Of a stretch of DNA of 16,291 nucleotides, positions 1 through 7,686 are shown piece by piece. The notes beneath the pieces are model-generated. The model searched no databases, had not been told where the DNA came from, and worked only from the letters and a program-made list of their open reading frames with translations. Every line of letters starts with the position of its first letter. The first letter of the stretch is position 1. The position numbers were made by a program, and so were the translations under genes. Origin of the DNA: Pseudomonadota bacterium (GTDB lineage Bacteria > Pseudomonadota > Gammaproteobacteria > Steroidobacterales > Steroidobacteraceae); assembly GCA_021780395.1 (NCBI GenBank), contig JAJXYU010000319.1, positions 1 to 16,291 on the forward strand, in the 5' to 3' direction.

Positions 1-137
1 ATGCCGCCGAGGATGATCGCGACGCTGAGCAGCACGCCGCCGCGCAGCACGCCGCTGATGATCAGTTCGGTCTTCCGGATGATGCTATCGTCGGGCCCGA
101 GGGAGATGGAACTGCCGCCGCTGGATTCGCTTGCCAT
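1..137 (-). CDS. DUF1634 family membrane protein, N-terminal part (cut by left edge)
   Basis: Reading leftwards from the ATG at 137, about 45 codons stay open to the window edge. The peptide has a polar N-terminus (MASESSGGSS), then LGPDDSIIRKTELIISGVLRGG, then a hydrophobic run (VLLSVAIILGG) that starts a first membrane helix. A short polar leader, the 'I..VLR.GVLLS' stretch and a helix match DUF1634 small membrane proteins, which often sit beside TauE/SafE sulfite exporters. The role is unknown; a link to sulfur-compound export is an inference from that usual neighbour, which would lie off the left edge. No strong ribosome binding site precedes the start, and the frame stays open upstream, so the start could be slightly earlier. 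It is divergent from the HDOD gene across 210 bases in which I see no clear promoter. Confidence 0.7.
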   Translation of the reverse strand, partial: MASESSGGSSISLGPDDSIIRKTELIISGVLRGGVLLSVAIILGG

Positions 138-347
138 GAGGCCGTCGATGGTCGAGAAAGGACGAGAGGGCGAGCGCGGATCGCGGCTCGCCTTCTGGAT
201 AAGCTCCTGATCGTACGCGAAATTCCGGTGCGCCGCATCTCCCGAGACCTATGAAGAATCCGTAATGCCTCCGAAGATCCCCCGAAGAGCCCGACCCAGC
301 CGCCGGATCGGCGGCCGGCGGTGCGCCCGAGGGGACGGTAACGCGAC

Positions 348-1256
348 ATGAACCACCCGACCGGCCCCGATGCCAACAAACAGCACCGACTGGTCGCACG
401 GATCGCGCACCTACCCCTGCTGCCCTCCATCGTCGCGCGGATCGTCGCGCTCGACCCCGAGGATCCCGGCTACTTCGACAAGCTCGTCAAGCTCGCCGAG
501 GAGGATCCGACGTTCGCGGTGCGGCTGCTGCGCCTCGCGAACGCCGCGGCGAGCGCGCCGACGAAGCCGATCCTCACGGTGCGGCAGGCGGCGATCCGGA
601 TCGGCGCCCGCGAATCCGCGTCGCTCGTCACCTCGATGTCGGTTGCGCGGGTGTTCGTGCCGCACAGCGTCGGGCGGAAGAACCTGTGGATCCACGCGCT
701 CCAGGTCGCCGTCGCCGCGCGCACGATCGCGAGCCTCGCGCCGGCCGCGCACGTCGCGCCGGATCAGGCGTATCTCGCGGGACTGCTGCACGACATCGGC
801 CGCTTCGTGATGTTCGAGGGTGCGAGCGAGGATCTCGATCTCGTCGAATCCTCGGATTGGCAAACGCCGCAGGGCCTGCTGCAGACCGAACGCGCGCTGC
901 TGGGATACGATCACGCCCAGATCGGTGCGCTCGTCTGCGGCCGTTGGTCGCTGCCGAAGCATCTCGCCGACGTCGTGGAGCACCATCATGCCTACGGCAA
1001 CGAGAATCGCCCGGGTGCGCCGCGGGGCGGGCACGAATTGCCGCGGATCGTGCAGATGGCGGACCTGTTCAGCATGCGCTTGATGCATTCGCCCGAGTTC
1101 GCCGACCTCGAGCCGGACGGGATCGCCGCCGAACTCGCGGCCCATTGCGTGCGGGACGAATGGTCCTCGCCGCCAGTGTCGCCTGGCCATCTCGCGCCGC
1201 GAGTCGCGGCGATCCGCGACGAGTCCGCGCAGCTCGCGCGCGAATTGTTCGGTTGA
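348..1256 (+). CDS. HDOD domain signal-transduction protein
   Basis: A 302-residue cytosolic protein made almost entirely of one HDOD domain (about residues 15-245). HDOD proteins are output or scaffold modules in chemotaxis, motility, stress and cyclic-di-GMP related signalling, usually without proven hydrolase activity. Visible signatures are the N-terminal HLPLLPSIVARIVAL helix, FAVRLLRLANAA at 56-67, GLLHDIGRF at 145-153, YDHAQIGALVCGRWSLP near 187-203, and the EHHH at 211-214. The HD-fold ligand positions H116, H148-D149 and D239 all appear intact. No second output domain (GGDEF, EAL, receiver) is fused. The start is supported by GAGGGG at 329-334, rather far (13 bases) from the ATG. It stands alone: divergent from the gene on its left and convergent with ipdC, 31 bases apart. 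Family assignment is confident; the cellular process is unknown. Confidence 0.88.
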   Translation: MNHPTGPDANKQHRLVARIAHLPLLPSIVARIVALDPEDPGYFDKLVKLAEEDPTFAVRLLRLANAAASAPTKPILTVRQAAIRIGARESASLVTSMSVARVFVPHSVGRKNLWIHALQVAVAARTIASLAPAAHVAPDQAYLAGLLHDIGRFVMFEGASEDLDLVESSDWQTPQGLLQTERALLGYDHAQIGALVCGRWSLPKHLADVVEHHHAYGNENRPGAPRGGHELPRIVQMADLFSMRLMHSPEFADLEPDGIAAELAAHCVRDEWSSPPVSPGHLAPRVAAIRDESAQLARELFG

Positions 1257-1266
1257 GGCGTCGAGG

Positions 1267-1279
1267 CGGGCGGCGCCCG
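1267..1279. terminator. short GC hairpin between convergent HDOD and ipdC stops
   Basis: CGGGC (1267-1271) and GCCCG (1275-1279) can form a 5-bp stem with a 3-base loop inside the 31-base gap between the two convergent stop codons. There is no T-tract on either side, so termination is only inferred from location. Confidence 0.2.
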
Positions 1280-1287
1280 ATCGCGGA

Positions 1288-2901
1288 TCAGCCGCTCAAG
1301 CGTTTCACGCCCGCGACGAAGCGCGCGAGCGTCGTCGACAGCACGCCGCGCGGGATCGTAACCTCGATCAGCTGGAATCGCCCGCGGGTGGCGGCGGCGT
1401 GGGCGAGCGCCGCTTGCAGTTGTGCACGCGTGTCGACCCGGACGCCATCCCCGCCGAGCCCGGCCGCGATCCCGGCGTAATCCCAGCGGTCCAGGTCGTT
1501 GAAGCGGGATTCGGGCTGGAAGGTCCGCAGCATCTCCCAGCTCGCGTTGTTGAACACCACCACGATCGGATCCCAGCCGTAGCGACGGCAGTTGCCGAGC
1601 TCCCAGCCGGTCATCTGGAACGCGCCGTCGCCGACCAGGATCAGCGGGCGCTCGCCGGTGGCCGCCTGCAAGCCGAGACCGGCCGGCACGCCGTAGCCCA
1701 TCGTCGCGTAGTAGCCCGGCGCGACCAGCGGGGTCGGCGCGATCTCCATCGCGGTGAACAGACAGTCGCCCATGTCCGATGCGATCGGCATCCGGCCGTG
1801 ACGCGCGAGCAGGTCGTTGAGCGCAATCGCGACGTCGCTCGGCGAGATCGGTGCATCGTCCGCGACGAGTCCCCGCGGGAAGGACGGGCGCGCCGCCGGC
1901 CGTGGCCGCTCGATCGTGCCGACCCGCTCGAGCATCCGGTCGACGAGCGCGGCGAGCGGGATCTCCGGATAGGTGTGATAGCCGAGCGTCACGCGGCCGT
2001 CGAGCGCCTGGATCGTCTTGCGCATGTCGATCCGCGTCTCCGAGACCGCGAAGTTGGTGTCGCAGATGATCTCGCCGAGCAGGAACAACCCGTCGGACTC
2101 CTCGACCAGCCGGGTGATCTCGGGCGTGCCGGCGACGCCCATGTAGGTGCCGACCAGCATGTCCTCGTCGGCGAGCAGTCCGCGTCCCATGAATCCGGAC
2201 ACGACGGGCAGCCCGAGCCGCCGTGCAAGCTGCGCGACGCGATGCTCCAGGCGGTAGCGGCGGACCTCGACGCCGACCATCAAGACCGGCGCGTGCGCGC
2301 GCGCCAATCGCTCGAGGATGTCTTCGACGCAGGCATCGAGCGCCTCGGGGTCCGGTACCACCGGCGCCGCCGGCACCACCTCGGCGCACTCGACCGCGAC
2401 CATGTCGCGTGGAATCTCGAGGTACACCGGTTCCGATCGACGCAGGCAGCTCGCGAGCACGCGCGCGATCTCGGCCGGTGCCTGCGCCGCGTCATCGAGC
2501 CGCGCCTGGTCGCAGGTGACTTCCTTGAAGATCTCGAACTGCGAGTCGATCCGCTTCGCCTGGTGGTGCAGGAGCAGTCCCGAGCGCGCCTCGTCCTTGC
2601 CCGGCGCGCCCGACAGCACGACCAGCGGGACCTTCTCCGCGTAAGCGGCCGCGACCGAGTTGACCATGTTCAGCGCGCCGGCACCGTAGGTCACTGCCGC
2701 GACCGCCGGGGCGCAGCCGATCCTCGCGGCGGCGTCGGCCGCGAACCCGACGCCCGGCTCGTGCGACAGGGTGTAGAGCGGCAGGATCGCCGAGGACTCG
2801 ATGATCCGGAAGTACGGCAGCGCGAAATCCCCAGGAATCCCGAAGATCAAGCGCGCGCCGTGCGCCTTCAGCGCGAGCAGGAGCGATTCGGTCAATTTCA
2901 T
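1288..2901 (-). CDS. ipdC: Indolepyruvate/phenylpyruvate decarboxylase (thiamine diphosphate enzyme)
   Basis: A 537-residue ThDP-dependent 2-oxoacid decarboxylase with the usual PYR, central and PP domains. From memory it resembles Azospirillum ipdC along its whole length, including FGIPGDFALP, TLSHEP, LLLHHQ, YLEIPR, SGFMGRGLLA, SDMGDCLFTAM and the C-terminal IPRGVLS and LARFV. Catalytic-type residues visible are D25, E48 (the cofactor-activating Glu) and H112-H113; the ThDP/Mg motif runs from GDG at 424-426 to NN at 451-452. The family converts phenylpyruvate or indole-3-pyruvate to the aryl-acetaldehyde, a step towards phenylacetate or indole-3-acetate. Which substrate is preferred here cannot be read off. 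Its ATG overlaps the TGA of the upstream dioxygenase-rhodanese gene as ATGA, with GGAG nine bases before it, so translation is probably coupled. An upstream extension of the frame is the shadow of that neighbour. Confidence 0.92.
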   Translation of the reverse strand: MKLTESLLLALKAHGARLIFGIPGDFALPYFRIIESSAILPLYTLSHEPGVGFAADAAARIGCAPAVAAVTYGAGALNMVNSVAAAYAEKVPLVVLSGAPGKDEARSGLLLHHQAKRIDSQFEIFKEVTCDQARLDDAAQAPAEIARVLASCLRRSEPVYLEIPRDMVAVECAEVVPAAPVVPDPEALDACVEDILERLARAHAPVLMVGVEVRRYRLEHRVAQLARRLGLPVVSGFMGRGLLADEDMLVGTYMGVAGTPEITRLVEESDGLFLLGEIICDTNFAVSETRIDMRKTIQALDGRVTLGYHTYPEIPLAALVDRMLERVGTIERPRPAARPSFPRGLVADDAPISPSDVAIALNDLLARHGRMPIASDMGDCLFTAMEIAPTPLVAPGYYATMGYGVPAGLGLQAATGERPLILVGDGAFQMTGWELGNCRRYGWDPIVVVFNNASWEMLRTFQPESRFNDLDRWDYAGIAAGLGGDGVRVDTRAQLQAALAHAAATRGRFQLIEVTIPRGVLSTTLARFVAGVKRLSG

Positions 2902-3962
2902 GGGCTGACGCTCCGGTGATGTTCGGCGGTCCAGCGCAGCATCCCGCCGGCGAGATTCGCGACCCGCTTGAAGTCGGCCTTTTGCAGCAGCACGGCCGCC
3001 TGCGCGGACCGCGAGCCGCTCCGGCAGACCGTGACGATCGGACGATCGCGCGGGAGCTCGTCGACGCGGGCGGCGAGCTGATCGAGCGGGATGCAGCGCG
3101 CGCCGTCGATGTGCCCCGTCGGCCCCTGGAATTCCTCCGCCGAGCGCACGTCGAGGATCAGCACCTCGTCGGCGCACTCGGCGAGGCCCGCGGGTTCGAT
3201 TTCCCACAGGCCGGCGACCGTGAAGCGCAAGGGCGCCCAGTTCGGCCGATCGCGCGCCTCGATGCCGGGATCGGGTTCACCGAGCCGCAGGTTCGCCGGC
3301 ACCGCTCGATCGAGCAGCTTCGGGTGCGGCAGGTTCAGGTTGCGCATGTGGCCCAGGAAGTCGCGCTCCGCGACGCCATCCGCGACCCGGGGGTTGTAAT
3401 GGCGCTCCTCGGCGACGCTGCTGACCGTGAGCCCTCGATAATCGTGGGCGGGATACAGCAGACAGGCGCCCGGCAGGCTCAGGATGCGCTCGCGGATCGA
3501 GTGGTACATCGCAGCCGCATCCCCGCGCTGAAAGTCGGTGCGCCCGGTCCCGCGGATCAGCAGGCAGTCGCCGGTGAACGCCGCGCTCTCGTCGTCGAGC
3601 ACGTAGGTGAGACACCCCGGCGTGTGCCCCGGGGTCGCGCGGACGGCGAGGTGCCGATGCCCGAACGGGACGCGATCGCCGTCGGCGAGCGGTCGGTCGA
3701 TGCCCTGCGCGCCGCTCGCTGCGGACAGCGCGATCGGGCAGCCGAACTCGCGCTTCAGCCACCACGCGCCGGTCACGTGGTCGGCGTGCACGTGGGTTTC
3801 GAGGATCGCGACCGGCGTGAGTCCGATCTCGCGCACCAGCGCCGCGTCGCGTTGCCAGTGCTCGAGCACGGGATCGACGATCACGGCCTCGCGGGTCGCG
3901 CGATCGCCGATCAGGTAGGTGTACGTCGAGGACGTCGGATCGAACAGTTGTCTGAACACCAT
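2898..3962 (-). CDS. Persulfide dioxygenase-rhodanese fusion (ETHE1-type)
   Basis: A 354-residue fusion. Residues 1 to about 240 form a metallo-beta-lactamase-fold ETHE1-type dioxygenase: HVHADH at 57-62, TPGHTPG at 111-117, GDCLLIRGTGRTDFQ at 131-145 and PAHDY at 171-175. The mononuclear-iron triad would be H57, H113 and D132, with the same spacing as in human ETHE1. Residues about 250-350 form a rhodanese domain with LDVRSAEEF and the active-site loop CRSGSRS beginning at Cys313. Known fusions of this kind oxidise glutathione persulfide to sulfite and exchange sulfane sulfur with thiosulfate in sulfide detoxification. I start at the ATG at 3962 because GGAG lies five bases upstream and the family usually begins M(I/V)FRQLFD. 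An in-frame ATG at 3995 would add 11 residues and overlap the glycosidase stop as ATGA, so it remains possible. The gene is co-directional with its neighbours. Confidence 0.93.
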   Translation of the reverse strand: MVFRQLFDPTSSTYTYLIGDRATREAVIVDPVLEHWQRDAALVREIGLTPVAILETHVHADHVTGAWWLKREFGCPIALSAASGAQGIDRPLADGDRVPFGHRHLAVRATPGHTPGCLTYVLDDESAAFTGDCLLIRGTGRTDFQRGDAAAMYHSIRERILSLPGACLLYPAHDYRGLTVSSVAEERHYNPRVADGVAERDFLGHMRNLNLPHPKLLDRAVPANLRLGEPDPGIEARDRPNWAPLRFTVAGLWEIEPAGLAECADEVLILDVRSAEEFQGPTGHIDGARCIPLDQLAARVDELPRDRPIVTVCRSGSRSAQAAVLLQKADFKRVANLAGGMLRWTAEHHRSVSP

Positions 3963-3991
3963 CGACGCTCCGGTCGGCCCGGTGGGTCCGA

Positions 3992-5545
3992 TCATACGCC
4001 GGGGACCTTGGATCCGGGGCGCGACGGGACTTCGATCAGCGTGAGCGCGTAGGCGGGCAAGGTCAGTGTCACGGCGTCGTCGTGCAGCGGGATCGACACC
4101 GGCGGGGGAAGCTCGGCGGCCCGACGGAGCGCCGCGATCTGCGGCCGGGTCGGGTACCGCGGTGACCCCATGCGCCGGTAGGCCGCGAGCCAGTCGCCGT
4201 GCAGGGAATCGATCTGCGTGACCGTCGCGACCGCGTTGCCGGCGCCGGGGAATCGCAGGATGAAGCGGCGCGCGGGCCCCGGGCGCCCGGGCGGCGCGTA
4301 GTTCCACAGCGCGATCACGAGCGTGCCGTCGGCACGGCGGGTCGCGATCGCCGCATCCGAGGCGAGCGCGAGGCGGGTGTGGCCGAGCCGGTGCAACAGG
4401 CGGAATGCGTTGAACGAGGGCTTCGGGATGCCCCGCTCCGCGATCAAGCCGAAGCCGCCGTACGAGGGCTTGCGGATCACGCCCTGTTCCTCGAACACGT
4501 CCGAGAACGTCCAGTACGACATCATCGTCGCGAGACCATCGCAGCGGCTCACCGTCGTCGCGAGCCAGGGACCCATGTAGGCCGAGTCCGTGACCGCCGG
4601 ATCGTTGTCGTAGGCCGCGTTGAACTCGCTCCAGATCAGCGGGAGCGAGGGTCGGGCGGACGCGAGGATCTCCCGGTGGACCTTGCGGACCGCGCGGCAG
4701 ACCATCCGGTCGCGCGGGATTCGCTGGTCGGTGCCGAACACGTTCTTCGCGCTGTCGTTGCCGTAGACGTGGCTGGACACGAAGTCCAGCGGCACGTGGT
4801 GCGCAACCGCGTGCGCGATGAACGCATCGACCCAGGCCGCCTGCGCGGTCGCCGGCCCGCCGACGCGCAGCCGCGGGTTCACCTGTTTCAGCGCCCGCGC
4901 GGTGTGGTCGTAGAGCGTGAAGTAGCTCGCCTGGCGCGGCGTGCCGCGCCAGAAATCGAGGTTCGGCTCGTTCCATACCTCGAAGTACCAGCTCGCCACC
5001 TCGTCGATTCCGTAGCGCTGCACCAGATGCCGCGCGAACGCACGAATCAGCGCATCCCAGCGCGCGTAGTGCTTTGGCGGCGAGACCGTCGGCTGGTACC
5101 AGAACGCGTGGCGCAGCGGCCGGGCCGCGAGCGCGGGCGGCATGAAGCTCAGCTCGACGAACGGCTTCACGCCGGCCGCGAGCAGGCCGTCGTAGATCTG
5201 ATCGACGTACGAGAAGTTGTATTGCGGGTGACCGTGCGCGTCCACGCGGTAGACGCCGACCTCGTCGTCGAGGATCCCGTGGAAGCGCACATAGCGCATC
5301 TCGGTCACGCGCCGGGTCGCGCGCAGATCGCGCCGGTAACGATCGCGCAGCGCGAGGATCGCGCGGCCCGAGCCGAACATCTTCTCCCAGAAGTGGGGAA
5401 ACGGATGCGCGGCCGCCGATCGGTCGATCACGATCGACGTCGTCGCCGTGCCCGCGGGGCTCGCGCCGGCGTGCGTCGTGGCTGCCGGGCACGCGACCGC
5501 GACGAAGAGCGCGAGCGAGCAGAGGAGCCGGGTCTTCGCAAACAT
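3992..5545 (-). CDS. Secreted GH39-family glycoside hydrolase
   Basis: A 517-residue protein with an N-terminal signal peptide (basic MFAKTR, hydrophobic LLCSLALFVAVA, likely cleavage after an Ala around residues 20-30), so it acts in the periplasm or outside. A TIM-barrel of GH39 type follows: WEKMFGSGR near 53-61, MRYVRFHG at 83-90, WYFEVWNEPN with the acid/base Glu193, SSHVYG at 257-262, and IWSEFNA with the nucleophile Glu307. The C-terminal part looks like the beta-sandwich common in the family (ALWNYAPPG; YALTLIEVP at the end). GH39 includes beta-xylosidases, alpha-iduronidases and exopolysaccharide hydrolases such as PslG, so the substrate is open. GGGAA precedes the ATG by six bases. 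Its TGA overlaps a possible ATG of the dioxygenase gene, making it the first gene of a three-gene cassette. No transporter for released sugar is in the cassette. Confidence 0.85.
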   Translation of the reverse strand: MFAKTRLLCSLALFVAVACPAATTHAGASPAGTATTSIVIDRSAAAHPFPHFWEKMFGSGRAILALRDRYRRDLRATRRVTEMRYVRFHGILDDEVGVYRVDAHGHPQYNFSYVDQIYDGLLAAGVKPFVELSFMPPALAARPLRHAFWYQPTVSPPKHYARWDALIRAFARHLVQRYGIDEVASWYFEVWNEPNLDFWRGTPRQASYFTLYDHTARALKQVNPRLRVGGPATAQAAWVDAFIAHAVAHHVPLDFVSSHVYGNDSAKNVFGTDQRIPRDRMVCRAVRKVHREILASARPSLPLIWSEFNAAYDNDPAVTDSAYMGPWLATTVSRCDGLATMMSYWTFSDVFEEQGVIRKPSYGGFGLIAERGIPKPSFNAFRLLHRLGHTRLALASDAAIATRRADGTLVIALWNYAPPGRPGPARRFILRFPGAGNAVATVTQIDSLHGDWLAAYRRMGSPRYPTRPQIAALRRAAELPPPVSIPLHDDAVTLTLPAYALTLIEVPSRPGSKVPGV

Positions 5546-5612
5546 CGAGGGTTCCCGTCGAGCGTCGGGCGCAGATCGCCTCGCTCGAAATTATCGCAAA
5601 TCGTCGCCGAGC

Positions 5613-5630
5613 GCGCGCCCGGCGGCGCGC
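5613..5630 (-). terminator. GC hairpin downstream of the SDR gene
   Basis: GCGCGCC (5613-5619) and GGCGCGC (5624-5630) form a 7-bp stem with a 4-base loop in the 94-base gap after the SDR stop codon and before the GH39 start. It may end the regulator-MFS-SDR transcript. No T-tract follows directly; ATTTGCGATAATTT lies a little further on and could equally hold a -10 element for the GH39 gene. Confidence 0.3.
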
Positions 5631-5639
5631 ACCCCGCGC

Positions 5640-6398
5640 TCAGATCCCAAGGCCCCCGGTCACCGGGATCACCTCGCCGGTCACGTACGCCGCGCCGGCG
5701 CACAGGTACACGATCAGCTCCGCGTAATCCGCCGGCTGCCCCACGCGACCGAGGGGCACCGACTCGGCCGCGGCCGAGTCGATGTCGCCGAACGAGCATT
5801 CCCAGTTCGAGTTCACGAAGCCCGGCGCGATTCCGTTCACCCGCACCGCGGGCGCGAGCCCGCGCGCGAGCTCCCGGGTCAAGCCGGCGAGCCCGGCCTT
5901 CGCGGTCGCGTAGGCCGTGCTGCTGCCGCCGCCGCCGAACGCGGCGCTCGACACGGTGTTCACGATCGCGCCGCGCGCCGCCCGCAGTGCGGCCGCGACC
6001 GATTGCGTGACCCAGAACGCGCTCAACAGATTGATCCTCAGGATCCGATCCCAGAACGCCTCGGTCAATGCGTCGAGATCCGCCGGCGGGATCGGCTGGC
6101 GGGTGAGCGGCGCCCCGGCGTTGTTCACGAGGAAATCGAGGCCTGCGAGCCGCTGCGCCGCTTCGCGGCCGACGTCCCGGGCGGTCGCCGCGACGCCGAG
6201 ATCGCCGGGTACGGCCTCGACCGCGAGACCGCGATCACGCAGCCGCTCGAACGCGAGCGCGAGCGCCGGCGTCGGCAGATCGTTCATCGCGACCCGCGCG
6301 CCGCTCCGCGCGAGCAATTCCGCGGTCGCGAAACCGATGCCCGACGCGGCCCCCGTGACCAACGCCCGACGCCCTTCGAGTCTGAATTCGATCGTCAT
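5640..6398 (-). CDS. SDR-family NAD(P)-dependent oxidoreductase
   Basis: A 252-residue classical short-chain dehydrogenase, normal length for the FabG-like group. It has the cofactor loop TGAASGIG at 15-22, an acidic D40 at the end of beta-2 (VAMND) suggesting NAD rather than NADP, NNAG at 92-95, the structural N123, the catalytic Ser at 150/151, Y163 and K167 (YATAK), and the VNGIAPG segment at 187-193. It should oxidise or reduce an alcohol/ketone pair in the cytosol; the substrate cannot be inferred. It follows the MFS gene after seven bases and is the last gene of the regulator-MFS-SDR run, so it probably acts on the compound that transporter brings in. GGAG lies ten bases before the ATG, at the end of the MFS gene. 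Confidence 0.9.
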   Translation of the reverse strand: MTIEFRLEGRRALVTGAASGIGFATAELLARSGARVAMNDLPTPALALAFERLRDRGLAVEAVPGDLGVAATARDVGREAAQRLAGLDFLVNNAGAPLTRQPIPPADLDALTEAFWDRILRINLLSAFWVTQSVAAALRAARGAIVNTVSSAAFGGGGSSTAYATAKAGLAGLTRELARGLAPAVRVNGIAPGFVNSNWECSFGDIDSAAAESVPLGRVGQPADYAELIVYLCAGAAYVTGEVIPVTGGLGI

Positions 6399-6405
6399 GT
6401 CTTCT

Positions 6406-7680
6406 TCACTCCGTCGCCGCGGCGCCCGGGCCGCTGCGCCAGCGCATCGGCGCGATTCGCGGCAGCATCAACACCCAGCCGATCAGGCCGAACACGTTCA
6501 CCGCGGCACCGAGCGCGAACGCGAGGTCGAAGCGGCCGGTGCGCTCGACCAGCAGTCCGGTGATCGCCGGAGCGATCAAGCCGGCGGCATTGCCGGCGGC
6601 GTTCTGGATGCCGACCCAGCGGCCGGTCGCCGCCGGTCCGGCGATGATCTGGGGGATCGCGAACAGTCCCGGATAGGAAAACCCGCTGATCAGCTCGAAC
6701 GCGAACAGCGAGATCAGCGAGCCGGTCTGCGGCAGGGCGACCATGCCCACCATGCACACGATCCCGGCGAGGTGCGCGGCTGCCATGATCGTCTTGTAGA
6801 CGAGGTTCGCGCTGACCCCGGCGCGGATCCACCGATCGGCCGCCCAGCCCATCGTCAGTGCCCCGAGCGCGTTCACGAGATAGGCCCAGGAGGCGGTCTC
6901 GGCCATCGACGCGATCGAGAAGCCGCGCGCCTTCACCAGGTAGAAAGGCAGCCACGACACGATGAAGTAATAGCCGTAGTTCGACGCGAAATGTCCGAGC
7001 GAGGCCCCCCAGAGCGCGCGCTGCCGCAGGATCTCGCCGAACGCGGGCGGCGACTCGGCGGGCGCATCGCCGACACCGGCCTCCGCGATCCGCGTGCGCC
7101 GCCACGGGACCAGCCAGAATATCGCGAGCGCGCCGAACACGATGAACACCGGCCGCCATCCGAATCGAGCCATCAGTGCGCCGCCCACCAGCGTGCCCAC
7201 GGCGGGCCCGAGCAGGTAGCCGAAGCTCAGGATCCCGTTCGCGACGCCGAGCCGCCCGACGTCGACCGCGTTCGCGAGCACCTTCGACGCGCACGGGAAC
7301 GCGACGCTCTCGCCGACGCCGAGCAGGATCCGCAAGGCGAGCAGCGCGCCGAAGCTGCCGACGAAGCCGGTGCCGAACGTCGCGAGCGACCAGAGCGAGA
7401 CGCCGGCCGCGAGCACCGCCCGCGCGCCGAAGCGCTCGGCGAGCCAGCCGGTCGCCGGCATGCAGATCACGTACCCGTAGTAGAACGCCGACAACAGCAC
7501 GCCGAGTTCGCCGGCCGACAAGTGCAGCTCGTCCTGCATCAACGGCGCCGCGGTCGCGAGATTGCCGCGATCGATGTAGTTCACGAATACCGCGAGCGTG
7601 ACCAGCGCGATGACCCGCGTCGTCGAACTCGCGGCGCCGGCCGCCCGGTGGCGATCACGCCGGTTTCGGGAGGGATTCAC
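6406..7680 (-). CDS. MFS transporter, anion:cation symporter (ACS)-like
   Basis: A 424-residue inner-membrane transporter with about 12 hydrophobic segments in two halves separated by a polar loop (around WRRTRIAEAGVGDAPAESPP). The first helix carries NYIDRGNLATAAP at 34-46, and the helix 2-3 loop carries GWLAERFGAR, both typical of the ACS group that takes up organic anions such as hexuronates, glucarate, galactonate or phthalate. The exact substrate is unknown. The start is a GTG at 7680, since the first ATG in the frame falls at codon 48, inside the first transmembrane region. The gap to the regulator stop codon is only six bases and the gap to the SDR start seven, so the three genes form one operon. 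A GAGGA at the very end of the regulator gene can serve as the ribosome binding site, with rather long spacing. Confidence 0.88.
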   Translation of the reverse strand: MNPSRNRRDRHRAAGAASSTTRVIALVTLAVFVNYIDRGNLATAAPLMQDELHLSAGELGVLLSAFYYGYVICMPATGWLAERFGARAVLAAGVSLWSLATFGTGFVGSFGALLALRILLGVGESVAFPCASKVLANAVDVGRLGVANGILSFGYLLGPAVGTLVGGALMARFGWRPVFIVFGALAIFWLVPWRRTRIAEAGVGDAPAESPPAFGEILRQRALWGASLGHFASNYGYYFIVSWLPFYLVKARGFSIASMAETASWAYLVNALGALTMGWAADRWIRAGVSANLVYKTIMAAAHLAGIVCMVGMVALPQTGSLISLFAFELISGFSYPGLFAIPQIIAGPAATGRWVGIQNAAGNAAGLIAPAITGLLVERTGRFDLAFALGAAVNVFGLIGWVLMLPRIAPMRWRSGPGAAATE

Positions 7681-7686
7681 CGGCCG

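Noticed and set aside
1..210. Plus-strand open frame of 69 codons at the left edge
   Set aside because: It is antisense to the DUF1634 start, which gives a recognisable membrane protein N-terminus.
1399..2919. Long plus-strand open frame antisense to ipdC; similar ones at 4199-6010, 9084-11375 (minus) and 12580-14670 (minus)
   Set aside because: Arg-, Asp-, Gly- and His-rich shadow compositions without domains, opposite confidently identified genes.
2902..3207. About 100 extra codons upstream of ipdC in the same frame
   Set aside because: They overlap the rhodanese domain in another frame; the family N-terminus MKLTESLL fits the ATG at 2901 exactly.
2898..5492. Minus-strand frame that would fuse extra sequence to the N-terminus of the dioxygenase-rhodanese
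   Set aside because: The upstream part is an off-frame shadow of the GH39 gene, Arg/Ala/Pro rich with no recognisable domain.
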